Assembly (NCBI GenBank): GCA_958295665.1
Contig: OY282560.1
Coordinates: forward strand, 29,563,992 to 29,627,991
Source of the DNA: Tipula vernalis
Lineage: Eukaryota > Arthropoda > Insecta > Diptera > Tipulidae
Length of the DNA: 64,000 nt
Direction of reading: 5' to 3'
Shown: positions 1-15,100 of the stretch, one piece after another
How the letters are laid out: each line of letters starts with the position of its first letter
Numbering within the stretch: position 1 is the first letter of the stretch
The notes under the pieces: model-generated
What the model saw: only the letters and a program-made list of their open reading frames with translations
Databases searched by the model: none
What the model was told of the DNA's origin: nothing
Program-made: the position numbers and the translations under genes

Positions 1-829
1 AAATCGAATTTTCTATTAAATGGTTAGAAATAGTCGAGCAATCCACATGGAAGTTGGCAAAATAAATACAGATCCTGAAGCCTATTGATAGAGCTATTGA
101 CCAACGTAATCGGAGCATTTTAGATTTTTGCCGTTCAAAATCTGTGGGCTATAGCACAGTTGATTTTCAATAAAATCGAATTTTCTATTAAATGGTTAGA
201 AATAGTCGAGCAATCCACATGGAAGTTGGCAAAATAAATACAGATCCTGAAGCCTATTGATAGAGCTATTGACCAACGTAATCGGAGCATTTTAGATTTT
301 TGCCGTTCAAAATCTGTGGGCTATACACAGTTGATTTTTAATAAAATCGAATTTTCTAATAAATGGTTAGAAATATTCGAGCAATCCAAATGCAAGTTGG
401 CAAAATAAATACAGATCCTGAAGCCTATTGATAGAGCTATTGACCAACGTAATCGGAGCATTTTAGATTTTTGCCGTTCAAAATCTGTGGGCTATAGCAC
501 AGTTGATTTTCAATAAAATCGAATTTTCTATTAAATGGTTAGAAATATTCGAGCAATCCAAATGCAAGTTGGCAAAATAAATACAGATCCTAGAGCCTAT
601 TGATAGAGCTATTGACCAACGTAATCGGCGCATTTTAGATTTTCGCCGTTCAAAATCTGTGGGCTATAGCACAGTTGATTTTTAATAAAATCGAATTTTC
701 TATTAAATGTTTAGAAATATTCGAGCAATCCAAATGCAAGTTGGCAAAATAAATACAGATCCTGAAGCCTATTGATAGAGCTATTGACCAACGTAATCGG
801 CGCATTTTAGATTTTCGCCGTTCAAAATC

Positions 830-3570
830 TGTGGGCTATAGCACAGTTGGTTTTCAATAAAATCGAATTTTCTATTAAATGTTTAGAAATATTCGAGCAA
901 TCCAAATGCAAGTTGGCAAAATAAATACAGATCCTAGAGCCTATTGATAGAGCTATTGACCAACGTAATCGGCGCATTTTAGATTTTCGCCGTTCAAAAT
1001 CTGTGGGCTATAGCACAGTTGATTTTCAATAAAATCGAATTTTCTATTAAATGTTTAGAAATATTCGAGCAATCCAAATGCAAGTTGGCAAAATAAATAC
1101 AGATCCTGAAGCCTATTGATAGAGCTATTGACCAACGTAATCGGAGCATTTTAGATTTTTGCCGTTCAAAATCTGTGGGCTATAGCACAGTTGATTTTCA
1201 ATAAAATCGAATTTTCTATTAAATGGTTAGAAATAGTCGAGCAATCCACATGGAAGTTGGCAAAATAAATACAGATCCTGAAGCCTATTGATAGAGCTAT
1301 TGACCAACGTAATCGGAGCATTTTAGATTTTTGCCGTTCAAAATCTGTGGGCTATAGCACAGTTGATTTTCAATAAAATCGAATTTTCTATTAAATGGTT
1401 AGAAATAGTCGAGCAATCCACATGGAAGTTGGCAAAATAAATACAGATCCTGAAGCCTATTGATAGAGCTATTGACCAACGTAATCGGAGCATTTTAGAT
1501 TTTTGCCGTTCAAAATCTGTGGGCTATAGCACAGTTGATTTTCAATAAAATCGAATTGTCTATTAAATGTTTAGAAATATTCGAGCAATCCAAATGCAAG
1601 TTGGCAAAATAAATACAGATCCTGAAGCCTATTGATAGAGCTATTGACCAACGTAATCGGAGCATTTTAGATTTTTGCCGTTCAAAATCTGTGGGCTATA
1701 CACAGTTGATTTTTAATAAAATCGAATTTTCTAATAAATGGTTAGAAATATTCGAGCAATCCAAATGCAAGTTGGCAAAATAAATACAGATCCTGAAGCC
1801 TATTGATAGAGCTATTGACCAACGTAATCGGAGCATTTTAGATTTTTGCCGTTCAAAATCTGTGGGCTGTAGCACAGTTGATTTTCAATAAAATCGAATT
1901 TTCTATTAAATGGTTAGAAATATTCGAGCAATCCAAATGCAAGTTGGCAAAATAAATACAGATCCTGAAGCCTATTGATAGAGCTATTGACCAACGTAAT
2001 CGGAGCATTTTAGATTTTTGCCGTTCAAAATCTGTGGGCAGCACAGTTGATTTTCAATAAAATCGAATTTTCTATAAAATGGTTAGAAATAGTCGAGCAA
2101 TCCACATGCAAGTTGGCAAAATAAATACAGATCCTGAAGCCTATTGATAGAGCTATTGATCAACGTAATCGGAGCATTTTAGATTTTTGCCGTTCAAAAT
2201 CTGTGGGCTATAGCACAGTCGATTTTCAATAAAATCGAATTGTCTATTAAATGTTTAGAAATATTCGAGCAATCCAAATGCAAGTTGGCAAAATAAATAC
2301 AGATCCTGAAGCCTATTGATAGAGCTATTGACCAACGTAATCGGAGCATTTTAGATTTTTGCCGTTCAAAATCTGTGGGCTATACACAGTTGATTTTTAA
2401 TAAAATCGAATTTTCTAATAAATGGTTAGAAATATTCCAGCAATCCAAATGCAAGTTGGCAAAATAAATACAGATCCTGAAGCCTATTGATAGAGCTATT
2501 GACCAACGTAATCGGAGCATTTTAGATTTTTGCCGTTCAAAATCTGTGGGCTATAGCACAGTTGATTTTCAATAAAATCGAATTTTCTATTAAATGTTTA
2601 GAAATATTCGAGCAATCCAAATGCAAGTTGGCAAAATAAATACAGATCCTGAAGCCTATTGATAGAGCTATTGACCAACGTAATCGGAGCATTTTAGATT
2701 TTTGCCGTTCAAAATCTGTGGGCTATAGCACAGTTGATTTTCAATAAAATCGAATTTTCTATTAAATGGTTAGAAATAGTCGAGCAATCCACATGGAAGT
2801 TGGCAAAATAAATACAGATCCTGAAGCCTATTGATAGAGCTATTGACCAACGTAATCGGAGCATTTTAGATTTTTGCCGTTCAAAATCTGTGGGCTATAG
2901 CACAGTTGATTTTCAATAAAATCGAATTTTCTATTAAATGGTTAGAAATAGTCGAGCAATCCACATGCAAGTTGGCAAAATAAATACAGATCCTGAAGCC
3001 TATTGATAGAGCTATTGACCAACGTAATCGGAGCATTTTAGATTTTTGCCGTTCAAAATCTGTGGGCTAGAGCACAGTTGATTTTCAATAAAATCGAATT
3101 TTCTAATAAATGGTTAGAAATAGTCGAGCAATCCACATGCAAGTTGGCAAAATAAATACAGATCCTGAAGCCTATTGATAGAGCTATTGACCAACGTAAT
3201 CGGAGCATTTTAGATTTTTGCCGTTCAAAATCTGTGGGCTATAGCACAGTTGATTTTCAATAAAATCGAATTTTCTATTAAATGTTTAGAAATATTCGAG
3301 CAATCCAAATGCAAGTTGGCAAAATAAATACAGATCCTGAAGCCTATTGATAGAGCTATTGACCAACGTAATCGGAGCATTTTAGATTTTTGCCGTTCAA
3401 AATCTGTGGGCTATAGCACAGTTGATTTTCAATAAAATCGAATTTTCTATTAAATGGTTAGAAATAGTCGAGCAATCCACATGGAAGTTGGCAAAATAAA
3501 TACAGATCCTGAAGCCTATTGATAGAGCTATTGACCAACGTAATCGGAGCATTTTAGATTTTTGCCGTTC
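830..3570. repeat. Intra-array duplication, copy A (partner 5794-8534)
   Basis: Rare variants recur at a constant offset of 4964 bp: cagttggttttc at 847 and 5811, cgaattgtc at 1551 and 6515, the frame at 1853 and 6817, gggctagagcac at 3061 and 8025. Correspondence fails on either side (cctagagcc at about 590; gggctataagcac at about 3581). This is a block of about 2.7 kb (16 monomers) duplicated inside the array, with a few point differences between copies. Confidence 0.8.
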
Positions 3571-5793
3571 AAAATCTGTGGGCTATAAGCACAGTTGATT
3601 TTCAATAAAATCGAATTTTCTATTAAATGTTTAGAAATATTCGAGCAATCCAAATGCAAGTTGGCAAAATAAATACAGATCCTAGAGCCTATTGATAGAG
3701 CTATTGACCAACGTAATCGGCGCATTTTAGATTTTCGCCGTTCAAAATCTGTGGGCTATACACAGTTGATTTTTAATAAAATCGAATTTTCTAATAAATG
3801 GTTAGAAATATTCGAGCAATCCAAATGCAAGTTGGCAAAATAAATACAGATCCTGAAGCCTATTGATAGAGCTATTGACCAACGTAATCGGAGCATTTTA
3901 GATTTTTGCCGTTCAAAATCTGTGGGCTATAGCACAGTTGATTTTCAATAAAATCGAATTTTCTATTAAATGGTTAGAAATATTCGAGCAATCCAAATGC
4001 AAGTTGGCAAAATAAATACAGATCCTGAAGCCTATTGATAGAGCTATTGACCAACGTAATCGGAGCATTTTAGATTTTTGCCGTTCAATAGCACAGTTGA
4101 TTTTCAATAAAATCGAATTGTCTATTAAATGTTTAGAAATATTCGAGCAATCCAAATGCAAGTTGGCAAAATAAATACAGATCCTGAAGCCTATTGATAG
4201 AGCTATTGACCAACGTAATCGGAGCATTTTAGATTTTTGCCGTTCAAAATCTGTGGGCTATACACAGTTGATTTTTAATAAAATCGAATTTTCTAATAAA
4301 TGGTTAGAAATATTCGAGCAATCCAAATGCAAGTTGGCAAAATAAATACAGATCCTGAAGCCTATTGATAGAGCTATTGACCAACGTAATCGGAGCATTT
4401 TAGATTTTTGCCGTTCAAAATCTGTGGGCTATAGCACTGTTGATTTTCAATAAAATCGAATTGTCTATTAAATGTTTAGAAATATTCGAGCAATCCAAAT
4501 GCAAGTTGGCAAAATAAATACAGATCCTGAAGCCTATTGATAGAGCTATTAACCAACGTAATCGGAGCATTTTAGATTTTTGCCGTTCAAAATCTGTGGG
4601 CTATACACAGTTGATTTTTAATAAAATCGAATTTTCTAATAAATGGTTAGAAATATTCGAGCAATCCACATGCAAGTTGGCAAAATAAATACAGATCCTG
4701 AAGCCTATTGATAGAGCTATTGACCAACGTAATCGGAGCATTTTAGATTTTTGCCGTTCAAAATCTGTGGGCTATACACAGTTGATTTTTAATAAAATCG
4801 AATTTTCTAATAAATGGTTAGAAATATTCGAGCAATCCAAATGCAAGTTGGCAAAATAAATACAGATCCTGAAGCCTATTGATAGAGCTATTGACCAACG
4901 TAATCGGAGCATTTTAGATTTTTGCCGTTCAAAATCTGTGGGCTATAGCACAGTTGATTTTCAATAAAATCGAATTTTCTATTAAATGGTTAGAAATATT
5001 CGAGCAATCCAAATGCAAGTTGGCAAAATAAATACAGATCCTGAAGCCTATTGATAGAGCTATTGACCAACGTAATCGGAGCATTTTAGATTTTTGCCGT
5101 TCAAAATCTGTGGGCTATAGCACAGTTGATTTTCAATAAAATCGAATTTTCTATTAAATGGTTAGAAATAGTCGAGCAATCCACATGGAAGTTGGCAAAA
5201 TAAATACAGATCCTGAAGCCTATTGATAGAGCTATTGACCAACGTAATCGGAGCATTTTAGATTTTTGCCGTTCAAAATCTGTGGGCTATAGCACAGTTG
5301 ATTTTTAATAAAATCGAATTTTCTAATAAATGGTTAGAAATATTCGAGCAATCCAAATGCAAGTTGGCAAAATAAATACAGATCCTGAAGCCTATTGATA
5401 GAGCTATTGACCAACGTAATCGGAGCATTTTAGATTTTTGCCGTTCAAAATCTGTGGGCAGCACAGTTGATTTTCAATAAAATCGAATTTTCTATTAAAT
5501 GCTTAGAAATAGTCGAGCAATCCACATGCAAGTTGGCAAAATAAATACAGATCCTGAAGCCTATTGATAGAGCTATTGACCAACGTAATCGGAGCATTTT
5601 AGATTTTTGCCGTTCAAAATCTGTGGGCTATAGCACAGTTGATTTTCAATAAAATCGAATTTTCTATTAAATGTTTAGAAATATTCGAGCAATCCAAATG
5701 CAAGTTGGCAAAATAAATACAGATCCTGAAGCCTATTGATAGAGCTATTGACCAACGTAATCGGAGCATTTTAGATTTTTGCCGTTCAAAATC

Positions 5794-8534
5794 TGTGGGC
5801 TATAGCACAGTTGGTTTTCAATAAAATCGAATTTTCTATTAAATGTTTAGAAATATTCGAGCAATCCAAATGCAAGTTGGCAAAATAAATACAGATCCTA
5901 GAGCCTATTGATAGAGCTATTGACCAACGTAATCGGCGCATTTTAGATTTTCGCCGTTCAAAATCTGTGGGCTATAGCACAGTTGATTTTCAATAAAATC
6001 GAATTTTCTATTAAATGTTTAGAAATATTCGAGCAATCCAAATGCAAGTTGGCAAAATAAATACAGATCCTGAAGCCTATTGATAGAGCTATTGACCAAC
6101 GTAATCGGAGCATTTTAGATTTTTGCCGTTCAAAATCTGTGGGCTATAGCACAGTTGATTTTCAATAAAATCGAATTTTCTATTAAATGGTTAGAAATAG
6201 TCGAGCAATCCACATGGAAGTTGGCAAAATAAATACAGATCCTGAAGCCTATTGATAGAGCTATTGACCAACGTAATCGGAGCATTTTAGATTTTTGCCG
6301 TTCAAAATCTGTGGGCTATAGCACAGTTGATTTTCAATAAAATCGAATTTTCTATTAAATGGTTAGAAATAGTCGAGCAATCCACATGGAAGTTGGCAAA
6401 ATAAATACAGATCCTGAAGCCTATTGATAGAGCTATTGACCAACGTAATCGGAGCATTTTAGATTTTTGCCGTTCAAAATCTGTGGGCTATAGCACAGTT
6501 GATTTTCAATAAAATCGAATTGTCTATTAAATGTTTAGAAATATTCGAGCAATCCAAATGCAAGTTGGCAAAATAAATACAGATCCTGAAGCCTATTGAT
6601 AGAGCTATTGACCAACGTAATCGGAGCATTTTAGATTTTTGCCGTTCAAAATCTGTGGGCTATACACAGTTGATTTTTAATAAAATCGAATTTTCTAATA
6701 AATGGTTAGAAATATTCGAGCAATCCAAATGCAAGTTGGCAAAATAAATACAGATCCTGAAGCCTATTGATAGAGCTATTGACCAACGTAATCGGAGCAT
6801 TTTAGATTTTTGCCGTTCAAAATCTGTGGGCTATAGCACAGTTGATTTTCAATAAAATCGAATTTTCTATTAAATGGTTAGAAATATTCGAGCAATCCAA
6901 ATGCAAGTTGGCAAAATAAATACAGATCCTGAAGCCTATTGATAGAGCTATTGACCAACGTAATCGGAGCATTTTAGATTTTTGCCGTTCAAAATCTGTG
7001 GGCAGCACAGTTGATTTTCAATAAAATCGAATTTTCTATTAAATGGTTAGAAATAGTCGAGCAATCCACATGCAAGTTGGCAAAATAAATACAGATCCTG
7101 AAGCCTATTGATAGAGCTATTGACCAACGTAATCGGAGCATTTTAGATTTTTGCCGTTCAAAATCTGTGGGCTATAGCACAGTTGATTTTCAATAAAATC
7201 GAATTGTCTATTAAATGTTTAGAAATATTCGAGCAATCCAAATGCAAGTTGGCAAAATAAATACAGATCCTGAAGCCTATTGATAGAGCTATTGACCAAC
7301 GTAATCGGAGCATTTTAGATTTTTGCCGTTCAAAATCTGTGGGCTATACACAGTTGATTTTTAATAAAATCGAATTTTCTAATAAATGGTTAGAAATATT
7401 CGAGCAATCCAAATGCAAGTTGGCAAAATAAATACAGATCCTGAAGCCTATTGATAGAGCTATTGACCAACGTAATCGGAGCATTTTAGATTTTTGCCGT
7501 TCAAAATCTGTGGGCTATAGCACAGTTGATTTTCAATAAAATCGAATTTTCTATTAAATGTTTAGAAATATTCGAGCAATCCAAATGCAAGTTGGCAAAA
7601 TAAATACAGATCCTGAAGCCTATTGATAGAGCTATTGACCAACGTAATCGGAGCATTTTAGATTTTTGCCGTTCAAAATCTGTGGGCTATAGCACAGTTG
7701 ATTTTCAATAAAATCGAATTTTCTATTAAATGGTTAGAAATAGTCGAGCAATCCACATGGAAGTTGGCAAAATAAATACAGATCCTGAAGCCTATTGATA
7801 GAGCTATTGACCAACGTAATCGGAGCATTTTAGATTTTTGCCGTTCAAAATCTGTGGGCTATAGCACAGTTGATTTTCAATAAAATCGAATTTTCTATTA
7901 AATGGTTAGAAATAGTCGAGCAATCCACATGCAAGTTGGCAAAATAAATACAGATCCTGAAGCCTATTGATAGAGCTATTGACCAACGTAATCGGAGCAT
8001 TTTAGATTTTTGCCGTTCAAAATCTGTGGGCTAGAGCACAGTTGATTTTCAATAAAATCGAATTTTCTAATAAATGGTTAGAAATAGTCGAGCAATCCAC
8101 ATGCAAGTTGGCAAAATAAATACAGATCCTGAAGCCTATTGATAGAGCTATTGACCAACGTAATCGGAGCATTTTAGATTTTTGCCGTTCAAAATCTGTG
8201 GGCTATAGCACAGTTGATTTTCAATAAAATCGAATTTTCTATTAAATGTTTAGAAATATTCGAGCAATCCAAATGCAAGTTGGCAAAATAAATACAGATC
8301 CTGAAGCCTATTGATAGAGCTATTGACCAACGTAATCGGAGCATTTTAGATTTTTGCCGTTCAAAATCTGTGGGCTATAGCACAGTTGATTTTCAATAAA
8401 ATCGAATTTTCTATTAAATGGTTAGAAATAGTCGAGCAATCCACATGCAAGTTGGCAAAATAAATACAGATCCTGAAGCCTATTGATAGAGCTATTGACC
8501 AACGTAATCGGAGCATTTTAGATTTTTGCCGTTC
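5794..8534. repeat. Intra-array duplication, copy B (partner 830-3570)
   Basis: Second copy of the 2.7-kb satellite block, 4964 bp downstream of copy A and sharing its rare variants. Part of it (about 7.9-8.9 kb, including gggctagagcac) recurs again about 7582 bp further on, near 15.5-16.4 kb. Confidence 0.78.
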
Positions 8535-10631
8535 AAAATCTGTGGGCTATAGCACAGTTGATTTTCAATAAAATCGAATTTTCTATTAAATGTTTAGAAA
8601 TATTCGAGCAATCCAAATGCAAGTTGGCAAAATAAATACAGATCCTGAAGCCTATTGATAGAGCTATTGACCAACGTAATCGGAGCATTTTAGATTTTTG
8701 CCGTTCAAAATCTGTGGGCTATAGCACAGTTGATTTTCAATAAAATCGAATTTTCTAATAAATGGTTAGAAATAGTCGAGCAATCCACATGCAAGTTGGC
8801 AAAATAAATACAGATCCTGAAGCCTATTGATAGAGCTATTGACCAACGTAATCGGAGCATTTTAGATTTTTGCCGTTCAAAATCTGTGGGCTATAGCACA
8901 GTTGATAGATTTTTGCCGTTCAAAATCTGTGGGCTATACACAGTTGATTTTTAATAAAATCGAATTTTCTAATAAATGGTTAGAAATATTCGAGCAATCC
9001 AAATGCAAGTTGGCAAAATAAATACAGATCCTGAAGCCTATTGATAGAGCTATTGACCAACGTAATCGGAGCATTTTAGATTTTTGCCGTTCAAAATCTG
9101 TGGGCAGCACAGTTGATTTTCAATAAAATCGAATTTTCTATTAAATGGTTAGAAATAGTCGAGCAATCCACATGCAAGTTGGCAAAATAAATACAGATCC
9201 TGAAGCCTATTGATAGAGCTATTGACCAACGTAATCGGAGCATTTTAGATTTTTGCCGTTCAAAATCTGTGGGCTATAGCACAGTTGATTTTCAATAAAA
9301 TCGAATTGTCTATTAAATGTTTAGAAATATTCGAGCAATCCAAATGCAAGTTGGCAAAATAAATACAGATCCTGAAGCCTATTGATAGAGCTATTGACCA
9401 ACGTAATCGGAGCATTTTAGATTTTTGCCGTTCAAAATCTGTGGGCTATACACAGTTGATTTTTAATAAAATCGAATTTTCTAATAAATGGTTAGAAATA
9501 TTCGAGCAATCCAAATGCAAGTTGGCAAAATAAATACAGATCCTGAAGCCTATTGATAGAGCTATTGACCAACGTAATCGGAGCATTTTAGATTTTTGCC
9601 GTTCAAAATCTGTGGGCTATAGCACAGTTGATTTTCAATAAAATCGAATTTTCTATTAAATGGTTAGAAATATTCGAGCAATCCAAATGCAAGTTGGCAA
9701 AATAAATACAGATCCTGAAGCCTATTGATAGAGCTATTGACCAACGTAATCGGAGCATTTTAGATTTTTGCCGTTCAAAATCTGTGGGCTATAGCACAGT
9801 TGATTTTTAATAAAATCGAATTTTCTAATAAATGGTTAGAAATATTCGAGCAATCCAAATGCAAGTTGGCAAAATAAATACAGATCCTGAAGCCTATTGA
9901 TAGAGCTATTGACCAACGTAATCGGAGCATTTTAGATTTTTGCCGTTCAAAATCTGTGGGCAGCACAGTTGATTTTCAATAAAATCGAATTTTCTATTAA
10001 ATGGTTAGAAATAGTCGAGCAATCCACATGCAAGTTGGCAAAATAAATACAGATCCTGAAGCCTATTGATAGAGCTATTGACCAACGTAATCGGAGCATT
10101 TTAGATTTTTGCCGTTCAAAATCTGTGGGCTATAGCACAGTTGATTTTCAATAAAATCGAATTTTCTATTAAATGGTTAGAAATAGTCGAGCAATCCACA
10201 TGCAAGTTGGCAAAATAAATACAGATCCTGAAGCCTATTGATAGAGCTATTGACCAACGTAATCGGAGCATTTTAGATTTTCGCCGTTCAAAATCTGTGG
10301 GCTATAGCACAGTTGATTTTCAATAAAATAGAATTTTCTATTAAATGGTTAGAAATAGTCGAGCAATCCACATGCAAGTTGGCAAAATAAATACAGATCC
10401 TGAAGCCTATTGATAGAGCTATTGACCAACGTAATCGGAGCATTTTAGATTTTTGCCGTTCAAAATCTGTGGGCTATAGCACAGTTGATTTTCAATAAAA
10501 TCGAATTTTCTATTAAATGTTTAGAAATATTCGAGCAATCCAAATGCAAGTTGGCAAAATAAATACAGATCCTGAAGCCTATTGATAGAGCTATTGACCA
10601 ACGTAATCGGAGCATTTTAGATTTTTGCCGT

Positions 10632-12191
10632 TCAAAATCTGTGGGCTATAGCACAGTTGATTTTCAATAAAATCGAATTTTCTATTAAATGGTTAGAAAT
10701 AGTCGAGCAATCCACATGCAAGTTGGCAAAATAAATACAGATCCTGAAGCCTATTGATAGAGCTATTGACCAACGTAATCGGAGCATTTTAGATTTTTGC
10801 CGTTCAAAATCTGTGGGCAGCACAGTTGATTTTCAATAAAATCGAATTTTCTATTAAATGGTTAGAAATAGTCGAGCAATCCAAATGCAAGTTGGCAAAA
10901 TAAATACAGATCCTGAAGCCTATTGATAGAGCTATTGACCAACGTAATCGGAGCATTTTAGATTTTTGCCGTTCAAAATCTGTGGGCTATAGCACAGTTG
11001 ATTTTCAATAAAATCGAATTGTCTATTAAATGTTTAGAAATATTCGAGCAATCCAAATGCAAGTTGGCAAAATAAATACAGATCCTGAAGCCTATTGATA
11101 GAGCTATTGACCAACGTAATCGGAGCATTTTAGATTTTTGCCGTTCAAAATCTGTGGGCTATACACAGTTGATTTTTAATAAAATCGAATTTTCTAATAA
11201 ATGGTTAGAAATATTCGAGCAATCCAAATGCAAGTTGGCAAAATAAATACAGATCCTGAAGCCTATTGATAGAGCTATTGACCAACGTAATCGGAGCATT
11301 TTAGATTTTTGCCGTTCAAAATCTGTGGGCTATAGCACAGTTGATTTTCAATAAAATCGAATTTTCTATTAAATGGTTAGAAATAGTCGAGCAATCCACA
11401 TGGAAGTTGGCAAAATAAATACAGATCCTGAAGCCTATTGATAGAGCTATTGACCAACGTAATCGGAGCATTTTAGATTTTTGCCGTTCAAAATCTTTGG
11501 GCAGCACAGTTGATTTTCAATAAAATCGAATTTTCTATTAAATGGTTAGAAATAGTCGAGCAATCCACATGCAAGTTGGCAAAATAAATACAGATCCTGA
11601 AGCCTATTGATAGAGCTATTGACCAACGTAATCGGAGCATTTTAGATTTTTGCCGTTCAAAATCTGTGGGCTATAGCACAGTTGATTTTCAATAAAATCG
11701 AATTGTCTATTAAATGTTTAGAAATATTCGAGCAATCCAAATGCAAGTTGGCAAAATAAATACAGATCCTGAAGCCTATTGATAGAGCTATTGACCAACG
11801 TAATCGGAGCATTTTAGATTTTTGCCGTTCAAAATCTGTGGGCTATACACAGTTGATTTTTAATAAAATCGAATTTTCTAATAAATGGTTAGAAATATTC
11901 GAGCAATCCAAATGCAAGTTGGCAAAATAAATACAGATCCTGAAGCCTATTGATAGAGCTATTGACCAACGTAATCGGAGCATTTTAGATTTTTGCCGTT
12001 CAAAATCTGTGGGCTATAGCACAGTTGATTTTCAATAAAATCGAATTTTCTATTAAATGTTTAGAAATATTCGAGCAATCCAAATGCAAGTTGGCAAAAT
12101 AAATACAGATCCTGAAGCCTATTGATAGAGCTATTGACCAACGTAATCGGAGCATTTTAGATTTTTGCCGTTCAAAATCTGTGGGCAGCAC
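10632..12191. repeat. 684-bp four-monomer higher-order repeat
   Basis: Diagnostic variants recur every 684 bp (10632, 11316, 12000). The order of junction types is gggcagcac (169), gggctatagcac with cgaattgtc (172), gggctatacacag with ctaataaat (171), then gggctatagcac (172); 169+172+171+172 = 684. The same unit returns at 19545 and 20229. This marks a higher-order repeat, amplified as a block of four distinguishable monomers. Confidence 0.8.
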
Positions 12192-15100
12192 AGTTGATTT
12201 TCAATAAAATCGAATTTTCTATTAAATGGTTAGAAATAGTCGAGCAATCCACATGGAAGTTGGCAAAATAAATACAGATCCTGAAGCCTATTGATAGAGC
12301 TATTGACCAACGTAATCGGAGCATTTTAGATTTTTGCCGTTCAAAATCTGTGGGCTATAGCACAGTTGATTTTTAATAAAATCGAATTTTCTAATAAATG
12401 GTTAGAAATATTCGAGCAATCCAAATGCAAGTTGGCAAAATAAATACAGATCCTGAAGCCTATTGATAGAGCTATTGACCAACGTAATCGGAGCATTTTA
12501 GATTTTTGCCGTTCAAAATCTGTGGGCAGCACAGTTGATTTTCAATAAAATCGAATTTTCTATTAAATGGTTAGAAATAGTCGAGCAATCCACATGCAAG
12601 TTGGCAAAATAAATACAGATCCTGAAGCCTATTGATAGAGCTATTGACCAACGTAATCGGAGCATTTTAGATTTTTGCCGTTCAAAATCTGTGGGCTATA
12701 GCACAGTTGATTTTCAATAAAATCGAATTGTCTATTAAATGTTTAGAAATATTCGAGCAATCCAAATGCAAGTTGGCAAAATAAATACAGATCCTGAAGC
12801 CTATTGATAGAGCTATTGACCAACGTAATCGGAGCATTTTAGATTTTTGCCGTTCAAAATCTGTGGGCTATAGCACAGTTGATTTTCAATAAAATCGAAT
12901 TTTCTATTAAATGGTTAGAAATATTCGAGCAATCCAAATGCAAGTTGGCAAAATAAATACAGATCCTGAAGCCTATTGATAGAGCTATTGACCAACGTAA
13001 TCGGAGCATTTTAGATTTTTGCCGTTCAAAATCTGTGGGCAGCACAGTTGATTTTCAATAAAATCGAATTTTCTATTAAATGGTTAGAAATAGTCGAGCA
13101 ATCCACATGCAAGTTGGCAAAATAAATACAGATCCTGAAGCCTATTGATAGAGCTATTGACCAACGTAATCGGAGCATTTTAGATTTTTGCCGTTCAAAA
13201 TCTGTGGGCTATAGCACAGTTGATTTTCAATAAAATCGAATTGTCTATTAAATGTTTAGAAATATTCGAGCAATCCAAATGCAAGTTGGCAAAATAAATA
13301 CAGATCCTGAAGCCTATTGATAGAGCTATTGACCAACGTAATCGGAGCATTTTAGATTTTTGCCGTTCAAAATCTGTGGGCTATACACAGTTGATTTTTA
13401 ATAAAATCGAATTTTCTAATAAATGGTTAGAAATATTCGAGCAATCCAAATGCAAGTTGGCAAAATAAATACAGATCCTGAAGCCTATTGATAGAGCTAT
13501 TGACCAACGTAATCGGAGCATTTTAGATTTTTGCCGTTCAAAATCTGTGGGCTATAGCACAGTTGATTTTCAATAAAATCGAATTTTCTATTAAATGTTT
13601 AGAAATATTCGAGCAATCCAAATGCAAGTTGGCAAAATAAATACAGATCCTGAAGCCTATTGATAGAGCTATTGACCAACGTAATCGGAGCATTTTAGAT
13701 TTTTGCCGTTCAAAATCTGTGGGCTATAGCACAGTTGATTTTCAATAAAATCGAATTTTCTATTAAATGGTTAGAAATAGTCGAGCAATCCACATGGAAG
13801 TTGGCAAAATAAATACAGATCCTGAAGCCTATTGATAGAGCTATTGACCAACGTAATCGGAGCATTTTAGATTTTTGCCGTTCAAAATCTGTGGGCTATA
13901 GCACAGTTGATTTTCAATAAAATCGAATTTTCTATTAAATGGTTAGAAATAGTCGAGCAATCCACATGCAAGTTGGCAAAATAAATACAGATCCTGAAGC
14001 CTATTGATAGAGCTATTGACCAACGTAATCGGAGCATTTTAGATTTTTGCCGTTCAAAATCTGTGGGCTATAGCACAGTTGATTTTCAATAAAATCGAAT
14101 TGTCTATTAAATGTTTAGAAATATTCGAGCAATCCAAATGCAAGTTGGCAAAATAAATACAGATCCTGAAGCCTATTGATAGAGCTATTGACCAACGTAA
14201 TCGGAGCATTTTAGATTTTTGCCGTTCAAAATCTGTGGGCTATACACAGTTGATTTTTAATAAAATCGAATTTTCTAATAAATGGTTAGAAATATTCGAG
14301 CAATCCAAATGCAAGTTGGCAAAATAAATACAGATCCTGAAGCCTATTGATAGAGCTATTGACCAACGTAATCGGAGCATTTTAGATTTTTGCCGTTCAA
14401 AATCTGTGGGCTATAGCACAGTTGATTTTCAATAAAATCGAATTGTCTATTAAATGTTTAGAAATATTCGAGCAATCCAAATGCAAGTTGGCAAAATAAA
14501 TACAGATCCTGAAGCCTATTGATAGAGCTATTGACCAACGTAATCGGAGCATTTTAGATTTTTGCCGTTCAAAATCTGTGGGCTATACACAGTTGATTTT
14601 TAATAAAATCGAATTTTCTAATAAATGGTTAGAAATATTCGAGCAATCCAAATGCAAGTTGGCAAAATAAATACAGATCCTGAAGCCTATTGATAGAGCT
14701 ATTGACCAACGTAATCGGAGCATTTTAGATTTTTGCCGTTCAAAATCTGTGGGCTATACACAGTTGATTTTTAATAAAATCGAATTTTCTATTAAATGGT
14801 TAGAAATATTCGAGCAATCCAAATGCAAGTTGGCAAAATAAATACAGATCCTGAAGCCTATTGATAGAGCTATTGACCAACGTAATCGGAGCATTTTAGA
14901 TTTTTGCCGTTCAAAATCTGTGGGCTATAGCACAGTTGATTTTTAATAAAATCGAATTTTCTAATAAATGGTTAGAAATATTCGAGCAATCCAAATGCAA
15001 GTTGGCAAAATAAATACAGATCCTGAAGCCTATTGATAGAGCTATTGACCAACGTAATCGGAGCATTTTAGATTTTTGCCGTTCAAAATCTGTGGGCTAT

